23,961 nt of DNA, taken from the NCBI GenBank assembly GCA_028705705.1, contig JAQWCZ010000003.1, positions 1 to 23,961 of the forward strand, given 5' to 3'. The translations under genes and the position numbers were made by a program. The stretch is from Paludibacter sp. (GTDB lineage Bacteria > Bacteroidota > Bacteroidia > Bacteroidales > Paludibacteraceae). Under the pieces are notes generated by a model. The model did not search any database, was not told the origin of the DNA, and worked only from the letters and a program-made list of their open reading frames with translations. Shown piece by piece: positions 22,632-23,961 of the stretch (its first letter is position 1; every line of letters begins with the position of its first letter).

Positions 22632-22639
22632 TAATTTTG
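22632..22639 (+). promoter_or_regulatory. -7 promoter element for the secreted repeat protein
   Basis: TAATTTTG is a perfect TAnnTTTG match. No TTTG occurs at the -33 spacing, which would fit dependence on an activator bound at the direct repeat upstream. The leader would be about 130 bases. Confidence 0.45.
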
Positions 22640-22774
22640 TGAACACACACATAGCTCCTGTAAGCTGAGTATACGCAAAAATAACAAAAAATGCAGATTA
22701 ATGTGTTTTGTATTATAATTCATTTAAAATATCGGTTTGGTATATAAAAACAGAATTTCAAAAAATAAAATCCC

Positions 22775-23506
22775 ATGAAAACAAAATCCAGTTTATTAAT
22801 GCCGTTTAGGTTGAGCAATTTATTTTTATTGTTATTCCTGATTTTTTCGATGCAAGTGCAAGCGGGTGCCGATTCGTATTTCAACCCTACGAACAGGGAT
22901 CAGTTAAATGTTACTTTACCTTCGGGCAATGTCGAAAAGTACAATTATGTTGATTTTAGAATCTTTTCTCATACCTCAACACCCTATTCCGACAGAATGA
23001 ATACAATCACAATGTCCTATCAGGATGCTCAGGGCGGGTATGTGGAATTTATGTCCTACGGAATGGCAAATTTTGACTCAAATAACAGCAATCCTTTCTC
23101 AAAGACAACTTTTGGTAATAGTGTGAATACGGGTGTTGTTACTTATTTAGGACATGTAAACGGTTCAAATACTGATTTAAGATATTTGAATTTTCGATGG
23201 TTCTATCCCTCAAATCTGGGTGGCAAAACAGTTAAATTTAAGTGTGATTGGAAATGGGAGTTGGACTGGTGGTGTTGTAGCAAATGGAGTTCCGGTACTG
23301 ATTATAATTTAAGTATTGCCTTACCTGTTTATAATCCGGCTCAGTTGTCAAATCCGGTACTGAAAACAATTGACGGCTCAGGCGATGGCAAATGGTTTAA
23401 TTTTAAATGGGACAGTTATGATGCATCACTTGGAAGTACTGTACTGGAATTATACAACGATAATACCTACTCAACTAAATTGTATACCACCCCTACGGCA
23501 ACATGA
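22775..23506 (+). CDS. Secreted repeat protein, N-terminal part, ended by in-frame TGA
   Basis: 243 codons to a TGA. A signal peptide (about 1-31, hydrophobic 'LSNLFLLLFLIFSMQVQA') is followed by a beta-rich, Tyr/Asn/Ser-rich domain with a striking Trp/Cys cluster ('CDWKWELDWWCCSKW', about 163-177). Residues from about 193 begin a repeat opening with 'NPVL' and containing 'FNFKWDSYDASLGSTVLELY'. This resembles the Fn3-like Ig repeats of Bacteroidota surface proteins. The frame stays open for 151 more codons past the TGA, and the next 'NPVL' lies exactly 300 bases after the first, so the stop cuts one repeat in half. Either the gene is damaged, the TGA is a sequencing error, or it is read through. 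No family name or function can be assigned; cell-surface location is inferred. Confidence 0.65.
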   Translation: MKTKSSLLMPFRLSNLFLLLFLIFSMQVQAGADSYFNPTNRDQLNVTLPSGNVEKYNYVDFRIFSHTSTPYSDRMNTITMSYQDAQGGYVEFMSYGMANFDSNNSNPFSKTTFGNSVNTGVVTYLGHVNGSNTDLRYLNFRWFYPSNLGGKTVKFKCDWKWELDWWCCSKWSSGTDYNLSIALPVYNPAQLSNPVLKTIDGSGDGKWFNFKWDSYDASLGSTVLELYNDNTYSTKLYTTPTAT

Positions 23507-23961
23507 GCCGCAGGATCGGTAAATCTGGCATTAGGCGCGCTAAATAAAGTGAACACTATTTACCCGCGTCTTGTTTTAACAATTGGGACTGGTAATGGTA
23601 CAAAAACCTACACTAAAAACATGAATCCGGTTAATGTAGCTGGTTTCCCAAATCCGGTATTAGGTACCTGTAGCTTCGACCCCTGTACCAAAACGACTTC
23701 TTTAAACTGGAGTTATGTAAATCCGTCACAAATTGATGCGAACTCCAAAGTGTATATCTATCGTAAAGTAAATGATGGATCAAGCTCAATATATACTCTG
23801 GTTACGCCCAACGGTTTAGGAATGAATGTTGTGTCGTACAATGATAATGATCCGGCTTTGGTGTGGGAAAAAAAATATACCTATATTATCAGAACGATTC
23901 CAAATATTCTAAACTCCACTTCGGTCAATTTTACTAAAACGGATGCACATACCTATTTGCC
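23507..23961 (+). pseudogene. Continuation of the secreted repeat protein beyond the TGA
   Basis: In the same frame as the 243-codon part, 151 sense codons run to the window edge without a stop. The first 50 finish the repeat unit interrupted by TGA ('NTIYPRLVLTIGTG', 'KTYTKNMNPVNVAGF'). The next unit starts 'PNPVLGT' and contains 'LNWSYVNPSQIDANSKVYIY' and 'KYTYIIRTI'. There is no signal peptide, and the nearest ATG is about 115 bases after the stop, so it is unlikely to be an independent gene. The protein is truncated by the window and was probably long. Confidence 0.6.

Larger units (their letters stand above)
22350..22774. other. Gene-free AT-rich stretch before the secreted repeat protein
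   Basis: About 425 bases with no convincing gene. It holds a 13-base direct repeat (22573-22585 and 22595-22607) and a perfect -7 box, TAATTTTG (22632-22639), which would start transcription near 22646 and give a leader of about 130 bases for the gene at 22775. No terminator, RNA gene or mobile element was recognised. Confidence 0.5.

Overview
The window reads as chromosome from an anaerobic member of the Bacteroidota, most likely Bacteroidales or a near relative. Several promoters fit the Bacteroidota sigma consensus (TTTG, 19-20 bases, then TAnnTTTG) and Shine-Dalgarno sequences are scarce. The window also holds a gingipain-family protein with a type IX secretion (T9SS) sorting tail, the phosphoglycerate-mutase-like gene that accompanies threonine synthase in this phylum, the acpP-fabF-rnc block, and a monomeric [FeFe] hydrogenase that points to anaerobic life. 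No ribosomal RNA, integrase, transposase or CRISPR array was seen.

Layout. Bases 1-3462: the tail of rpe, a short interspersed repeat, comEC (DNA uptake channel) and an NrnA-type DHH phosphoesterase. Bases 3534-8019: a same-strand unit with an ApgM-like protein (probably the homoserine kinase of this lineage), an orphan D12-class adenine methylase, thrC and ribE, closed by a strong hairpin plus T-tract. Short tandem words sit on the stop codons at three successive junctions of this unit. Bases 8026-10640: a six-helix membrane protein fused to an isopentenyl-diphosphate-isomerase-like Nudix domain, overlapping tail to tail with the [FeFe] hydrogenase. Bases 10835-11283: tRNA-Arg(ACG) and tRNA-Phe(GAA) on opposite strands, each with a promoter and terminator. 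Bases 11339-18178: a K+/H+-type antiporter converging on purN, then acpP-fabF-rnc, a long-chain acyl-CoA ligase and a small winged-helix protein. Bases 18188-21444: a composite repeat and a large minus-strand PorU/gingipain-like protein. Bases 21683-22070: tRNA-Gly(GCC) and tRNA-Leu(UAA). From 22775 to the edge: a secreted repeat protein interrupted by one in-frame TGA.

Most genes are housekeeping: threonine and riboflavin synthesis, fatty acid synthesis and activation, purine synthesis and RNA processing. The points most worth following are: a PorU-like protein with both catalytic residues replaced at exactly the family spacing (Lys664 for His, Ala697 for Cys); a tRNA-Arg in which the G19-C56 tertiary pair appears as U19-A56; a long hairpin inside the first codons of rnc; a terminator-like hairpin ending 6 bases before the start of the Nudix membrane gene; a methylase lodged between the putative homoserine kinase and thrC; a truncated tRNA-Gly copy just upstream of the intact gene; and a TGA codon inside a 100-residue protein repeat.
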